Origin: JBNAVY01 sp049700195
GTDB taxonomy: Bacteria; Bacillota; Thermoanaerobacteria; Thermoanaerobacterales; Thermoanaerobacteraceae
Length of the DNA stretch: 19,655 nt
Assembly (NCBI GenBank): GCA_049700195.1
Contig: JBNAVY010000037.1
Location: 1-19,655, forward strand
Reading direction: 5' to 3'
Part shown: in pieces, positions 1-7,192 of the stretch
Numbering within the stretch: position 1 is the stretch's first letter
Layout of the letters: the number at the start of each line of letters is the position of its first letter
Translations under genes and position numbers: made by a program
Notes under the pieces: model-generated
Database searches by the model: none
What the model was told of the DNA's origin: nothing
What the model saw: the letters and a program-made list of their open reading frames with translations, nothing else

Positions 1-17
1 TTATATGAGTATTTTGC

Positions 18-70
18 AAAAATAAAGTGCACCTCCAAATATTGTTTAATATCGGAGTGCACTTTATTTT
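18..70 (-). terminator. Intrinsic terminator after rpsI
   Basis: An inverted repeat lies 8 bases past the rpsI stop codon. In the minus-strand transcript the arm AAAATAAAGTGCACTCC pairs with a downstream GGAGGTGCACTTTATTTT arm, with one bulged base, giving about 17 base pairs. The loop region itself contains a small ATATT/AATAT hairpin. The 3' arm runs into a U-stretch. This fits a rho-independent terminator ending the rplM-rpsI transcript and the whole array. The flanking A and T runs could let it act in both directions. Confidence 0.9.
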
Positions 71-77
71 GGCTCTT

Positions 78-470
78 TTATCTTTTTGAGAATTGTGGTG
101 CTTTTCTTGCCTTTTTAAGACCATATTTCTTTCTTTCTTTCATTCTTGGATCTCTAGTTAGAAAACCTGCTTTTTTAAGTACTGGTCTTAATTCACTATC
201 AGCTTTAATAAGCGCTCTTGCAATTCCAAGTCTTATTGCTCCTGCTTGACCTGTTAAACCTCCACCCGCCACTTTTACATAAATATCAAATTTATTTATT
301 GTTTCTGTTAATATTAAAGGCTGTTTAACTGTATATTTTAATGTATCCATAGCAAAATATTCATCCATAGTTCTATTGTTTATAATTATGTCGCCTTTGC
401 CTGGCATAATTCTAACTCTTGCAATAGCATCTTTTCTTCTTCCTGTACCAAAAAATTGAACTGTCGACAT
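78..470 (-). CDS. rpsI: 30S ribosomal protein S9
   Basis: S9 is a small-subunit protein of the 30S head whose C-terminal tail reaches the P-site tRNA. The 130-residue length is normal. Family hallmarks are visible: the N-terminal GTGRRKDAIARVR segment (residues 8-20), the GGGLTGQAGAIRLGIARAL core (about 69-87), the RDPRMKERKKYGLKKARKAPQ segment and the terminal KR. An AGGAGG site lies 9 bases upstream of the ATG. It follows rplM by 16 bp, the usual L13-S9 pair, and is the last gene before the terminator. No anomalies. Confidence 0.98.
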   Translation of the reverse strand: MSTVQFFGTGRRKDAIARVRIMPGKGDIIINNRTMDEYFAMDTLKYTVKQPLILTETINKFDIYVKVAGGGLTGQAGAIRLGIARALIKADSELRPVLKKAGFLTRDPRMKERKKYGLKKARKAPQFSKR

Positions 471-486
471 TTATAATCCTCCTTCC

Positions 487-915
487 TTATATATCTAGCT
501 TTTCAGGTTTTTGAGCCTGATGTTCATGTTCTGAACCTTTGTATACTTTTAATTTCTTTATCATATGTCTTCCAAGTTTGTTTTTGGGAAGCATTCCTTT
601 AACAGCATGATAAAAAACTAATTCAGGTTTATTCTGCAACAATTTTTTGTATTGAATTTCTTTTAAACCTCCAGGATATCCAGTATGATATTTATAATAC
701 TTATCTTCTAATTTATTCCCTGTTAAAACAACTTTGTCAGCATTTATGACAATTACATAGTCACCTGTATCTACACTCGGTGAATATGTTGGTTTGTTTT
801 TACCTGTTAGAATTTTAGCAACTTGGCTTGCTAATCTGCCAAGAACTTTTCCTTCAGCATCTATTATATACCATTTTTTTTCGATTTCATTTGGTTTTGG
901 CATATATGTTTTCAT
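487..915 (-). CDS. rplM: 50S ribosomal protein L13
   Basis: L13 is an early-assembly large-subunit protein binding 23S rRNA. The N-terminal KTYMPKPNEIEKKWYIIDAE, the GRLAS segment, the DTGDYVIVINADKV core and the GMLPKNKLGR motif are characteristic. The open frame extends six codons further to a TTG, but that extension itself encodes the AGGAGG ribosome binding site. The ATG at 915 sits 9 bases behind it and gives the usual length of 142 residues. A separate promoter and a hairpin leader lie directly upstream. It is paired with rpsI, as in most bacteria. Confidence 0.97.
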   Translation of the reverse strand: MKTYMPKPNEIEKKWYIIDAEGKVLGRLASQVAKILTGKNKPTYSPSVDTGDYVIVINADKVVLTGNKLEDKYYKYHTGYPGGLKEIQYKKLLQNKPELVFYHAVKGMLPKNKLGRHMIKKLKVYKGSEHEHQAQKPEKLDI

Positions 916-935
916 TAAAAATAACCTCCTCAATT

Positions 936-972
936 ATGTTAAATTGCAAATAAACGGGGCACAATTTCACAT
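936..972 (-). promoter_or_regulatory. Stem-loop leader of rplM mRNA
   Basis: In the minus-strand RNA, ATGTGAAATTG (972 to 962) can pair with CAATTTAACAT (946 to 936). This gives ten pairs and one G-A mismatch around a 15-base loop, TGCCCCGTTTATTTG. The helix begins at the expected transcription start and ends 5 bases before the AGGAGG site of rplM. Position and structure suggest a 5' end stabiliser or a translational control element, possibly responding to L13. L13 leaders are known in other Firmicutes, but I could not match this one to them from sequence alone. Confidence 0.5.
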
Positions 973-978
973 AATACT

Positions 979-1007
979 ATTTTAATTCACATATTTTTTT
1001 GTGTCAA
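979..1007 (-). promoter_or_regulatory. Sigma-A-type promoter for rplM-rpsI
   Basis: On the minus strand a perfect -35 box TTGACA (1007-1002) is followed by a 17-base spacer and a -10 box TAAAAT (984-979). The -35 box contains the TGA stop codon of truA. The predicted start is near 972, leaving a leader of about 57 bases before rplM. This is the closest match to a vegetative promoter seen in the window and implies rplM-rpsI can be transcribed independently of the upstream genes. Confidence 0.8.
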
Positions 1008-1738
1008 TAGTAAATTTTAAGTAAATATAGCCCTTGTGGTGGTGCTGTAATTCCAGCTTTAGTTCTATCTTTAGATTCTAAAATATTTAATATTTCTTCA
1101 GCATTTATTTTACCAAGCCCAACATATACTAATGTACCCGTTATTATTCTGACCATATTATACAAAAAACCATCAGCTTCAATTTCAAGTATAATTTCAT
1201 CTTCCTGCTTTTGTATTAAAATTTCATATATCGTTCTTATATTATTTTTTATCTTACTGCCAGACGATTTAAATGATGAAAAGTCATGAGTTCCTATTAA
1301 ATATTTAGAAGCATATATCATTTTTTCTATTTCTAATTCTTTGGAAATATGCCATGAATAGTTTCTTTTTATTGGCATAGGAAATCTTCGATTATATATT
1401 ATATATTTATATCTTTTCTTTTTGGCACTGTATCGCGAATGAAATTCTTGATTAGCTTCAAATGCATCAACAATAACTATATCTTTAGGCAGTATATTGT
1501 TTATAGCAAAAGGTAATCTTGCTACTGGTATTTGAGTATTCGTATAAAAATTCGCAACTTGAAATAAAGCATGAACCCCTGCATCTGTTCGGCTTGAACC
1601 TATTAAATTTATATTTTCACCTGTAACTTTATATAAGGCATTTGTTATAACATCTTGTATACCTAATGAATTATTCTGCTTTTGCCACCCATGATAATTA
1701 GTTCCATCATATTCTATTGTTAGAACTATGTTTTTCAT
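1004..1738 (-). CDS. truA: tRNA pseudouridine(38-40) synthase TruA
   Basis: Converts uridines 38, 39 and 40 in the tRNA anticodon stem-loop to pseudouridine. Family features: N-terminal IEYDGTNYHGWQKQ, the catalytic motif SSRTDAGVHA whose Asp (residue 52) is the nucleophile, and the C-terminal ADGFLYNMVRIITGTL motif. Two starts are possible: GTG at 1747, overlapping the ecfT stop, or ATG at 1738, just after it. I chose the ATG (244 residues) because a GGAAGTGG stretch sits about 5 bases before it. The gene follows the ecf module directly, a common arrangement in Firmicutes. Its last codons overlap the rplM promoter. Confidence 0.95.
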   Translation of the reverse strand: MKNIVLTIEYDGTNYHGWQKQNNSLGIQDVITNALYKVTGENINLIGSSRTDAGVHALFQVANFYTNTQIPVARLPFAINNILPKDIVIVDAFEANQEFHSRYSAKKKRYKYIIYNRRFPMPIKRNYSWHISKELEIEKMIYASKYLIGTHDFSSFKSSGSKIKNNIRTIYEILIQKQEDEIILEIEADGFLYNMVRIITGTLVYVGLGKINAEEILNILESKDRTKAGITAPPQGLYLLKIYY

Positions 1739-1740
1739 TT

Positions 1741-2547
1741 TTACCACTTCCAGAACCTATTCCATACTAAAACTGCAACCATAAATATAGTTATTACAAG
1801 TGCTATATAATCACGATTTTCTATATGAAGTTGTTTCATTCTTGTTCTGTTTTCTCCACCTTTATAACATCTGGATTCCATTGCTATTGCTAATTCATCT
1901 GCTCTTCTAAAAGCGCTTATAAATAGTGGAACTAATAATGGAATCAGGTTTTTGGCTCTCTTGATTAAATTTCCACTTTCAAAATCTGCTCCTCTTGCCA
2001 TTTGTGCTTTCATAATTTTATCAGTTTCTTCAATTAAGGTTGGTATAAATCTTAGTGCTATTGTCATCATCATTGCAAGTTCGTGAGCTGGTATTCCAAT
2101 CTTTTTAAAAGGATTTAACAAGTGCTCTATACCATCAGTAAGTGATATGGGCGATGTTGTTAATGTAAGTAAAGATGTCCCTATTATAAGAAATATTAAT
2201 CTTAAAGCCATAAATCCAGCAAGCCTTAATCCAGATGTTGTAACTTTTAAAGGACCTAACATAAAAATAGTTATTCCTCCCGGTGTAAAAAACATATTTA
2301 ACCCTACTGTCAGTAACAAAATTATAATTATGGGTTTTAAACCTTTTAATACATAACTGAAAGGTACTTTTGATATCTGCACAACAATATAAATATATGC
2401 TAAAATAAATATATATCCTGTAAATCTTGTTATTATAAATAATGAAGCTATAAAAATAAATGTTATTATTATCTTAATTCTGGGATCCAAATTGTGCACT
2501 GCTGAATTCCCTGGAATATACTGGCCTATAGATATATTTTTAAACAT
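1741..2547 (-). CDS. ecfT: ECF transporter transmembrane subunit EcfT
   Basis: Membrane subunit of energy-coupling factor transporters. It links the two ATPases to interchangeable substrate-binding S components for vitamin or metal uptake. The N-terminus IGQYIPGNSAVHNLDPR is characteristic, followed by several hydrophobic segments. The two coupling-helix motifs are ARG (residues 184-186) and SRC (225-227, within AMESRCYKGG), which contact the ATPases. The open frame extends 16 codons upstream, but the ATG at 2547 matches the family N-terminus and has an AGGGGGG site 6-7 bases before it, giving 268 residues. It overlaps the ecfA2 stop by 8 bp, suggesting coupled translation. No S-component gene is visible in the window. 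Confidence 0.95.
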   Translation of the reverse strand: MFKNISIGQYIPGNSAVHNLDPRIKIIITFIFIASLFIITRFTGYIFILAYIYIVVQISKVPFSYVLKGLKPIIIILLLTVGLNMFFTPGGITIFMLGPLKVTTSGLRLAGFMALRLIFLIIGTSLLTLTTSPISLTDGIEHLLNPFKKIGIPAHELAMMMTIALRFIPTLIEETDKIMKAQMARGADFESGNLIKRAKNLIPLLVPLFISAFRRADELAIAMESRCYKGGENRTRMKQLHIENRDYIALVITIFMVAVLVWNRFWKW

Positions 2548-3400
2548 TGTGCACCCCCCTAAGATAACGGGCAATGTATTCTTTTGCTTCTTCAACTGTT
2601 AAAACGTCTTCTGGTATTTCAATTCCTTTATTTTTAAGTTGTCGTGCAAGATAGGTTATTTGTGGTATCCCTAAGCCAATACTTTCTAATAAATCTACCT
2701 GTCTAAAAATTTCTCTTGGTGCTCCGGAAACAGCAATTTCACCGTTATTCATAACTATAATTTTATCTGCATATTTTGCAATATCTTCCATGCTATGAGA
2801 TACAAGAATTGTTATCATAGTATATTTTTCATGTATCTTTTTTATTCTCATTAGTATTTCGTCTCTTCCTCTTGGGTCTAATCCCGCAGTCGGTTCATCA
2901 AGTATTAACACTTTAGGTCTCATTGATAAAACTCCAGCAATAGCTATTCTTCTGCGTTGACCCCCAGAAACCTCAAATGGAGATTTATCTTCTAAATCTC
3001 TGCTTAAACCTACAATATCCATTGCTTCATATACTCTTTCTTTTATATCTTCCTGGTCTAAATTCAGGTTTGTTGGACCAAAAGCTATATCTTTAAAAAT
3101 TGTCTCTTCAAAAAGCTGATATTCTGGATACTGAAAAACTAATCCTACTTCTTTTCTAATATCTCTTAAATTAATATTTTTATCAGTAATTTTTTTACCA
3201 TTTATATATATATCCCCTGAAGTAGGTTTTAGAAGGCCATTAAGCTGCTGAATTAGTGTTGATTTACCAGAACCTGTATGACCTATTATGCCTACAAATT
3301 CTTTATCATTAATAGAAAAGTTTATGTTTTTTAATGCATGAGTTTCAAAAGGTGTCCCCTCATTATAAATATATGAAACATTTTCTACTTTTATTGACAT
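2540..3400 (-). CDS. ecfA2: ECF transporter ATP-binding subunit EcfA2
   Basis: Second ABC ATPase of the ECF energizing module, cytoplasmic and membrane-associated. It has Walker A GHTGSGKST (residues 40-48), Q-loop Gln 90 in the segment VFQYPEYQLFEET, signature VSGGQ (144-148), Walker B VLILDEP (164-170, catalytic Glu 169) and H-loop His 202. The C-terminal extension ending in an acidic and aromatic helix is typical. The VFQYPEYQLFEET segment is characteristic of EcfA2 rather than EcfA1. The ATG overlaps the ecfA1 stop by 10 bp. Length 286 is normal. Confidence 0.95.
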   Translation of the reverse strand: MSIKVENVSYIYNEGTPFETHALKNINFSINDKEFVGIIGHTGSGKSTLIQQLNGLLKPTSGDIYINGKKITDKNINLRDIRKEVGLVFQYPEYQLFEETIFKDIAFGPTNLNLDQEDIKERVYEAMDIVGLSRDLEDKSPFEVSGGQRRRIAIAGVLSMRPKVLILDEPTAGLDPRGRDEILMRIKKIHEKYTMITILVSHSMEDIAKYADKIIVMNNGEIAVSGAPREIFRQVDLLESIGLGIPQITYLARQLKNKGIEIPEDVLTVEEAKEYIARYLRGVHNV

Positions 3401-4224
3401 ATATACCTCACCATTTCATCAACAGTTAAAATATCAGTTGGTATTAAAAATCCTTCTTGATTTAACATATAAGCTAATTCAGTTACTTGAGGTACATCAA
3501 GACCCATATTTTTTAGCTTTTCAACTTCCTTAAAAACTTCTTTTGGTGTACCATCTAATACTACTTCACCCTCATCCATTACTATTACTCTATCTGCATT
3601 AACTGCTTCACTCATAAAATGGGTAATAAGTATAATAGTTATACCTTCTTCTTTGTTTAGTTTAGTTATGGTATCTATTACATCTTTTCTACCTAATGGA
3701 TCAAGCATTGCTGTTGGCTCATCTAAAATAATACATTCTGGTTTCATTGCAATTACACCTGCTATTGCAATTCTTTGTTTTTGTCCACCCGAAAGCATAT
3801 GTGGAGCTAAATCTTTATATTTTATCATTCCTACTGATTCAAGTGCAAAATCAACTCTTTTGCGAATTTCATCTGGATCTACGCCAAGATTTTCTGGACC
3901 AAATGCGACATCCTCTTCTACTATTGCAGCAACTATCTGATTATCAGGATTTTGAAAAATAAGTCCTGCTGTTTGTCTTATATCCCATAAATGGTCTTTA
4001 TCTTTAGTATCCATCCCTTTTATATATACCTTACCTTTTGTTGGCTGTAAAAGTGCATTAAATTGTTTTGCTAAAGTGGATTTTCCAGAACCATTATGTC
4101 CTATAATTGCAATAAATTGGCCTTTTTTAAACTCAAGATTTATATTTTTTAAAATATAATTTTCTTTTTTTTCTTCAGTAAAATATCTAAATGAAAGTTC
4201 TTCAGTCTTAATTATATTTTCCAA
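3391..4224 (-). CDS. ecfA1: ECF transporter ATP-binding subunit EcfA1
   Basis: First ABC ATPase of the ECF module. Numbered from the chosen start it has Walker A GHNGSGKST (42-50), Q-loop FQNPDNQIVA (from residue 90), signature LSGGQ (144-148), Walker B IILDEP (165-170) and H-loop His 202. The open frame reaches an ATG at 4245, but that codon has no ribosome binding site. A TTG at 4224 lies 5 bases behind AGAAGGTGG, so the 277-residue form beginning ENIIKTEELSFRY is preferred; the ATG remains possible. The gene follows rplQ after a hairpin with a short U-run and overlaps ecfA2. Confidence 0.93.
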   Translation of the reverse strand: MENIIKTEELSFRYFTEEKKENYILKNINLEFKKGQFIAIIGHNGSGKSTLAKQFNALLQPTKGKVYIKGMDTKDKDHLWDIRQTAGLIFQNPDNQIVAAIVEEDVAFGPENLGVDPDEIRKRVDFALESVGMIKYKDLAPHMLSGGQKQRIAIAGVIAMKPECIILDEPTAMLDPLGRKDVIDTITKLNKEEGITIILITHFMSEAVNADRVIVMDEGEVVLDGTPKEVFKEVEKLKNMGLDVPQVTELAYMLNQEGFLIPTDILTVDEMVRYICQ

Positions 4225-4259
4225 TACAGCCACCTTCTTAACCATAACTTATGAAAATA

Positions 4260-4291
4260 GGGATTAAGTTCCAGCCGCTAAACTTAACCCC
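4260..4291 (-). terminator. Hairpin / partial terminator between rplQ and ecfA1
   Basis: On the minus strand GGGGTTAAGTT (4291-4281) pairs with AACTTAATCCC (4270-4260). This gives 11 base pairs including one G-U, around the 10-base loop TAGCGGCTGG. It begins 9 bases after the rplQ stop and is followed by TATTTTCAT, a short and interrupted U-run. It looks like a weak terminator or attenuator that lowers expression of the ecf genes relative to the ribosomal genes. No promoter was recognised between it and ecfA1, so read-through probably feeds ecfA1-ecfA2-ecfT-truA. Confidence 0.6.
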
Positions 4292-4300
4292 TTTCCTTTT

Positions 4301-4639
4301 TTATACTAATTCGATAAGTACCAATGGTGCAGCGTCTCCTCTGCGAGGTCCAAGTTTTAAAATTCTTGTATAACCACCCTGACGGTCTTTATATTTTGGT
4401 GCTATATCGTCAAATAGTTGCTTTACAACAGTTTCATCCAGAATATAATCAAGAGCCTGTCTTCTTGCGTGAAGATCTCCTCTTTTACCAAGTGTTATCA
4501 TTTTTTCAGCTACACTTCTTAACTCTTTAGCCCTTGTTTCAGTTGTCTGAATTTTACCATATTTTAAAAAGTCAGTAACAAGACTTCTAAGCATCGCTTT
4601 CCTTTGATCGGAAGGACGTCCTAATTTCCTGTAGCCCAT
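4301..4639 (-). CDS. rplQ: 50S ribosomal protein L17
   Basis: L17 is a large-subunit protein near the peptide exit tunnel. The N-terminus GYRKLGRPSDQRKAMLRSL, the KTTETRAKELR-like segment (here IQTTETRAKELRSVAEKMI) and the C-terminal GGYTRILKLGPRRGDAAPLVLIELV are diagnostic. Length 112 matches the short Firmicute form. An AGGAGGG site precedes the ATG. It lies 13 bp after rpoA, the standard end of the alpha operon, and is followed by a hairpin. Confidence 0.98.
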   Translation of the reverse strand: MGYRKLGRPSDQRKAMLRSLVTDFLKYGKIQTTETRAKELRSVAEKMITLGKRGDLHARRQALDYILDETVVKQLFDDIAPKYKDRQGGYTRILKLGPRRGDAAPLVLIELV

Positions 4640-4652
4640 TATTCAACCCTCC

Positions 4653-5600
4653 TCATTCTTCATTCTTTTTAAGACTCAAACCTAAAGATTTTAATTTTTG
4701 AACTACCTCTTCAAGAGATTTTTTGCCTAAATTTCGTACTTTCATCATTTCTTCTTCTGTCTTTTGTGTAAGATCTTCTACAGTGTTAATATTAGCTCTT
4801 TTTAAACAATTATAAGACCTTACAGACAAATCTAATTCTTCTATTGTCATATCAAGAGGTTTTTCAATCTTTTTCTCGGGTTTTTCTACAAAGATATCTG
4901 CAGTCTGATATTCACCTGTAAATGTCATAAACTTTTTAAAATATTTTATAAGCATATCTGATGCTAAGCTTATTGCTTCTTTTGGAGTTACAGTTCCATT
5001 AGTCCATACTTCCATTGTAAGTTTGTCATAGTCTGTAACATGTCCAACTCTTGTGTTTTCCACATTATAGCTTACTTTTTTTACAGGGGTAAATATTGAA
5101 TCTACAGGTATAACCCCAATCGCTTGATTTGGCTCTTTATTTTTATCTGAAGGAACATAGCCCTTCCCTTTTACAAATGTTATTTCCATATGCAGTTTTC
5201 CATTTTCACTTAATGTCGCTATATGGTGTTCTGGATTCATTATTTCAATATCTCCACCACCAGAAATATCTCCTGCAGTTACCTCTCTTTTACCCTCTGC
5301 ATCAATTCTTGCAACCACTGGTTCATCTGTATAAATTGTTGCAGCCACCTCTTTAAGATTTAATATTATTTCAAGTACATCTTCCTTAACTCCTGGAACA
5401 ACAGAAAATTCATGCAGAACCCCATCAATTTTTACTGCTTTAGGTGCTGCCCCAGGTAAAGAGGATAGTAACACACGTCTTAATGAATTTCCGAGTGTTA
5501 TCCCATAACCTCTTTCAAGAGGTTCAACAACAAATTTACCATATTTACCGTCTTCGGATTGCTCTACAATTTCTATTTTAGGTTCTATCATCTCTAACAT
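4653..5600 (-). CDS. rpoA: DNA-directed RNA polymerase subunit alpha
   Basis: The alpha subunit dimerises to start core RNA polymerase assembly. Its C-terminal domain binds UP-element DNA and activators. The N-terminal domain (about 1-230) shows the FVVEPLERGYGITLGNSLRRVLLSSLPG assembly motif near residues 23-50. A linker with KPEKKIEKP leads to the C-terminal domain (about 250-315), with LDLSVRSYNCLKRANI and the helix-hairpin-helix MMKVRNLGKKSLEEV. The 315 residues are normal. AAGGAGG lies 7-8 bases before the ATG, and part of it can pair with an upstream CCCTC, recorded separately. Confidence 0.98.
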   Translation of the reverse strand: MLEMIEPKIEIVEQSEDGKYGKFVVEPLERGYGITLGNSLRRVLLSSLPGAAPKAVKIDGVLHEFSVVPGVKEDVLEIILNLKEVAATIYTDEPVVARIDAEGKREVTAGDISGGGDIEIMNPEHHIATLSENGKLHMEITFVKGKGYVPSDKNKEPNQAIGVIPVDSIFTPVKKVSYNVENTRVGHVTDYDKLTMEVWTNGTVTPKEAISLASDMLIKYFKKFMTFTGEYQTADIFVEKPEKKIEKPLDMTIEELDLSVRSYNCLKRANINTVEDLTQKTEEEMMKVRNLGKKSLEEVVQKLKSLGLSLKKNEE

Positions 5601-5605
5601 TATAA

Positions 5606-5633
5606 ACCCTCCTTTTTACCTTTTTATGAGGGT
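5606..5633 (-). promoter_or_regulatory. Possible helix masking the rpoA ribosome binding site
   Basis: In the rpsD-rpoA spacer, ACCCTC (5633-5628 read on the minus strand) is complementary over six bases to GAGGGT (5611-5606), which includes the 3' half of the rpoA Shine-Dalgarno sequence. The loop is 16 bases. If it forms, it would partly hide the rpoA ribosome binding site. It is short, so formation is uncertain. Confidence 0.35.
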
Positions 5634-5641
5634 AACCGATA

Positions 5642-6262
5642 TTATCTAGAATAAAGCTCAACGATTAAATGTTCTTCTATTGGCAGGTCTATATGTTCTC
5701 TTCTTGGCATAGAAACAACTTTACCCTCGTAAGACTCCTTATTAAGCTCAAGCCAATCAGGAACACTTGAAGTTGCTTCTAAACTATCTTTTATAAAATC
5801 TAATGAACGGCTTTTTTCTTTAACAGCTACAACATCACCTGGTTTTACAAGGAATGAAGGTATATCTACTTTTTTCCCATTAACTTTAATATGTCCATGT
5901 CTTACAAATTGTCTGGCTTGTGCTCTTGAAGACGCAAATCCAAGTCTAAATACAACATTATCTAAGCGTCTTTCTAAAAGTTGGAGTAGATTTTCACCAG
6001 TTATGCCTTTCATTCTTTCAGCTTCTTCATAATAATTTGCAAACTGTCTCTCAAGCACTCCATAATATCTTCTGACTTTTTGCTTTTCTCTTAACTGCAT
6101 TCCATAATTTGTTAATTTTTTTCTGTTTTGTCCATGTTGTCCAGGAGCATATGATCTTCTGGCAAAGGGACATTTATCTGTATAACATTTATCACCTTTT
6201 AAGAACAGTTTCATTCCTTCTCTTCTACATAATTTACAAACTGATTCTGTATATCTTGCCAT
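5642..6262 (-). CDS. rpsD: 30S ribosomal protein S4, zinc-binding form
   Basis: S4 is a primary 16S rRNA binder that nucleates 30S body assembly, and in many bacteria it is the translational repressor of the alpha operon. The zinc-type N-terminus carries Cys 9, 12, 26 and 31 in a C-x2-C-x13-C-x4-C pattern. The S4 RNA-binding domain spans roughly 98-160 (RRLDNVVFRLGFASSRAQARQ onward). The C-terminus ends in HLIVELYSR. Length 206 is usual. It sits within the alpha operon between rpsK and rpoA, with AAGGAGG before the ATG. Confidence 0.98.
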   Translation of the reverse strand: MARYTESVCKLCRREGMKLFLKGDKCYTDKCPFARRSYAPGQHGQNRKKLTNYGMQLREKQKVRRYYGVLERQFANYYEEAERMKGITGENLLQLLERRLDNVVFRLGFASSRAQARQFVRHGHIKVNGKKVDIPSFLVKPGDVVAVKEKSRSLDFIKDSLEATSSVPDWLELNKESYEGKVVSMPRREHIDLPIEEHLIVELYSR

Positions 6263-6274
6263 ATTTGCACCTCC

Positions 6275-6667
6275 TTATACTCTTCTTCTTTTTGGCGGTC
6301 TGCAACCATTGTGCGGAATTGGGGTTTCATCTTTTATAAGGCTGACTTCAAGTCCGGCAGCTTGAAGAGCTCTTATTGCAGCTTCTCTTCCTGCACCTGG
6401 ACCTTTAACAAATACATCTACAGTCTTTAATCCATGATCCATAGCTGCTTTAGCAGCTGTTTCTGCTGCCATTTGTGCTGCAAAAGGTGTTGATTTTCTT
6501 GAACCTTTAAATCCTAATGTTCCAGCACTGGACCAGGAAATTGCATTTCCGGCTGTATCAGTTATTGTTACAATTGTATTGTTAAACGTAGAATGTATAT
6601 GTGCCGCTCCACGTTCAATATGCTTACGTTCACGTCTTCTTGTAACTTTTTTAACTTTTTTTGCCAT
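6275..6667 (-). CDS. rpsK: 30S ribosomal protein S11
   Basis: S11 lies on the 30S platform near the E-site mRNA path. Diagnostic segments are GAAHIHSTFNNTIVTITDTAGN (about 20-41), the GFKGSRKSTPFAAQMAAE stretch and the C-terminal TPIPHNGCRPPKRRRV, which normally carries the Asn-Gly isoaspartate site. Length 130 is typical. It lies 16 bp after rpsM and 12 bp before rpsD, with an AAGGAGGGAAA binding site. Confidence 0.98.
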   Translation of the reverse strand: MAKKVKKVTRRRERKHIERGAAHIHSTFNNTIVTITDTAGNAISWSSAGTLGFKGSRKSTPFAAQMAAETAAKAAMDHGLKTVDVFVKGPGAGREAAIRALQAAGLEVSLIKDETPIPHNGCRPPKRRRV

Positions 6668-6683
6668 TTATTTCCCTCCTTGA

Positions 6684-7052
6684 TTACTTCTTCTTCTTTG
6701 CAACAGTTTTTTTAGGACCTTTACGCGTTCTAGCATTTGTTCTTGTTCTTTGACCTCTGACAGGTAATCCTTTCCTATGTCTTAAACCCCTGTAGCAGCC
6801 AATATCCATTAATCTTTTTATATTTAGTGAAACTTCTCTGCGAAGGTCACCTTCTACTTTATATCCTTTTTCAATTATCTCTCTTAGCCTTGCTACTTCG
6901 TCTTCAGTAAGGTCTTTAACTCTTGTATCAGGATTTACTCCAGCTTTTGAAAGAATTTCATTTGAACGAGAACGACCTATACCATAGATATAGGTAAGTC
7001 CTATTTCAACCCTTTTTTCTCTGGGTAAATCTATACCAGCAATTCTTGCCAT
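6684..7052 (-). CDS. rpsM: 30S ribosomal protein S13
   Basis: S13 lies in the 30S head and contacts the P-site tRNA and the 50S subunit. The N-terminus ARIAGIDLPREKRVEIGLTYIYGIG, the helix-two-turn-helix core, and the basic tail RHRKGLPVRGQRTRTNARTRKG followed by KKK are characteristic. Length 122 is normal. It follows rpmJ by 11 bp and opens the alpha-operon block. AGGAGGTGTCAAT precedes the ATG. Confidence 0.98.
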   Translation of the reverse strand: MARIAGIDLPREKRVEIGLTYIYGIGRSRSNEILSKAGVNPDTRVKDLTEDEVARLREIIEKGYKVEGDLRREVSLNIKRLMDIGCYRGLRHRKGLPVRGQRTRTNARTRKGPKKTVAKKKK

Positions 7053-7063
7053 ATTGACACCTC

Positions 7064-7177
7064 CTAACCCTGTTTCTGTTTATGTTTGGGATTTTCACAA
7101 ATTACCATTACTTTACCTTTTCTTTTTATAACCTTACATTTTTCACAAATAGGTTTTACTGATGGTCTGACTTTCAT
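7064..7177 (-). CDS. rpmJ: 50S ribosomal protein L36, zinc-binding form
   Basis: A 37-codon gene read directly from the sequence: ATG at 7177-7175, stop TAG at 7066-7064, AGGAGG about 7 bases upstream of the start. The product begins MKVRPSVKPICEKCKVI and ends CENPKHKQKQG. The zinc ligands of L36 are all present: Cys 11, Cys 14, Cys 27 and His 32. L36 is the smallest 50S protein and stabilises 23S rRNA. Its place between infA and rpsM is the conserved one. Confidence 0.97.
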   Translation of the reverse strand: MKVRPSVKPICEKCKVIKRKGKVMVICENPKHKQKQG

Positions 7178-7192
7178 TTCTTTGCCTCCTTA

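Noticed and set aside
2548..2595. Upstream 16-codon extension of ecfT
   Set aside because: It overlaps ecfA2 coding sequence and lacks family similarity. The ATG at 2547 has a good binding site and the expected N-terminus.
7145..7153. Suspicion that L36 was missing between infA and rpsM
   Set aside because: Reading the minus strand shows an intact 37-codon rpmJ at 7064-7177 with all four zinc ligands.
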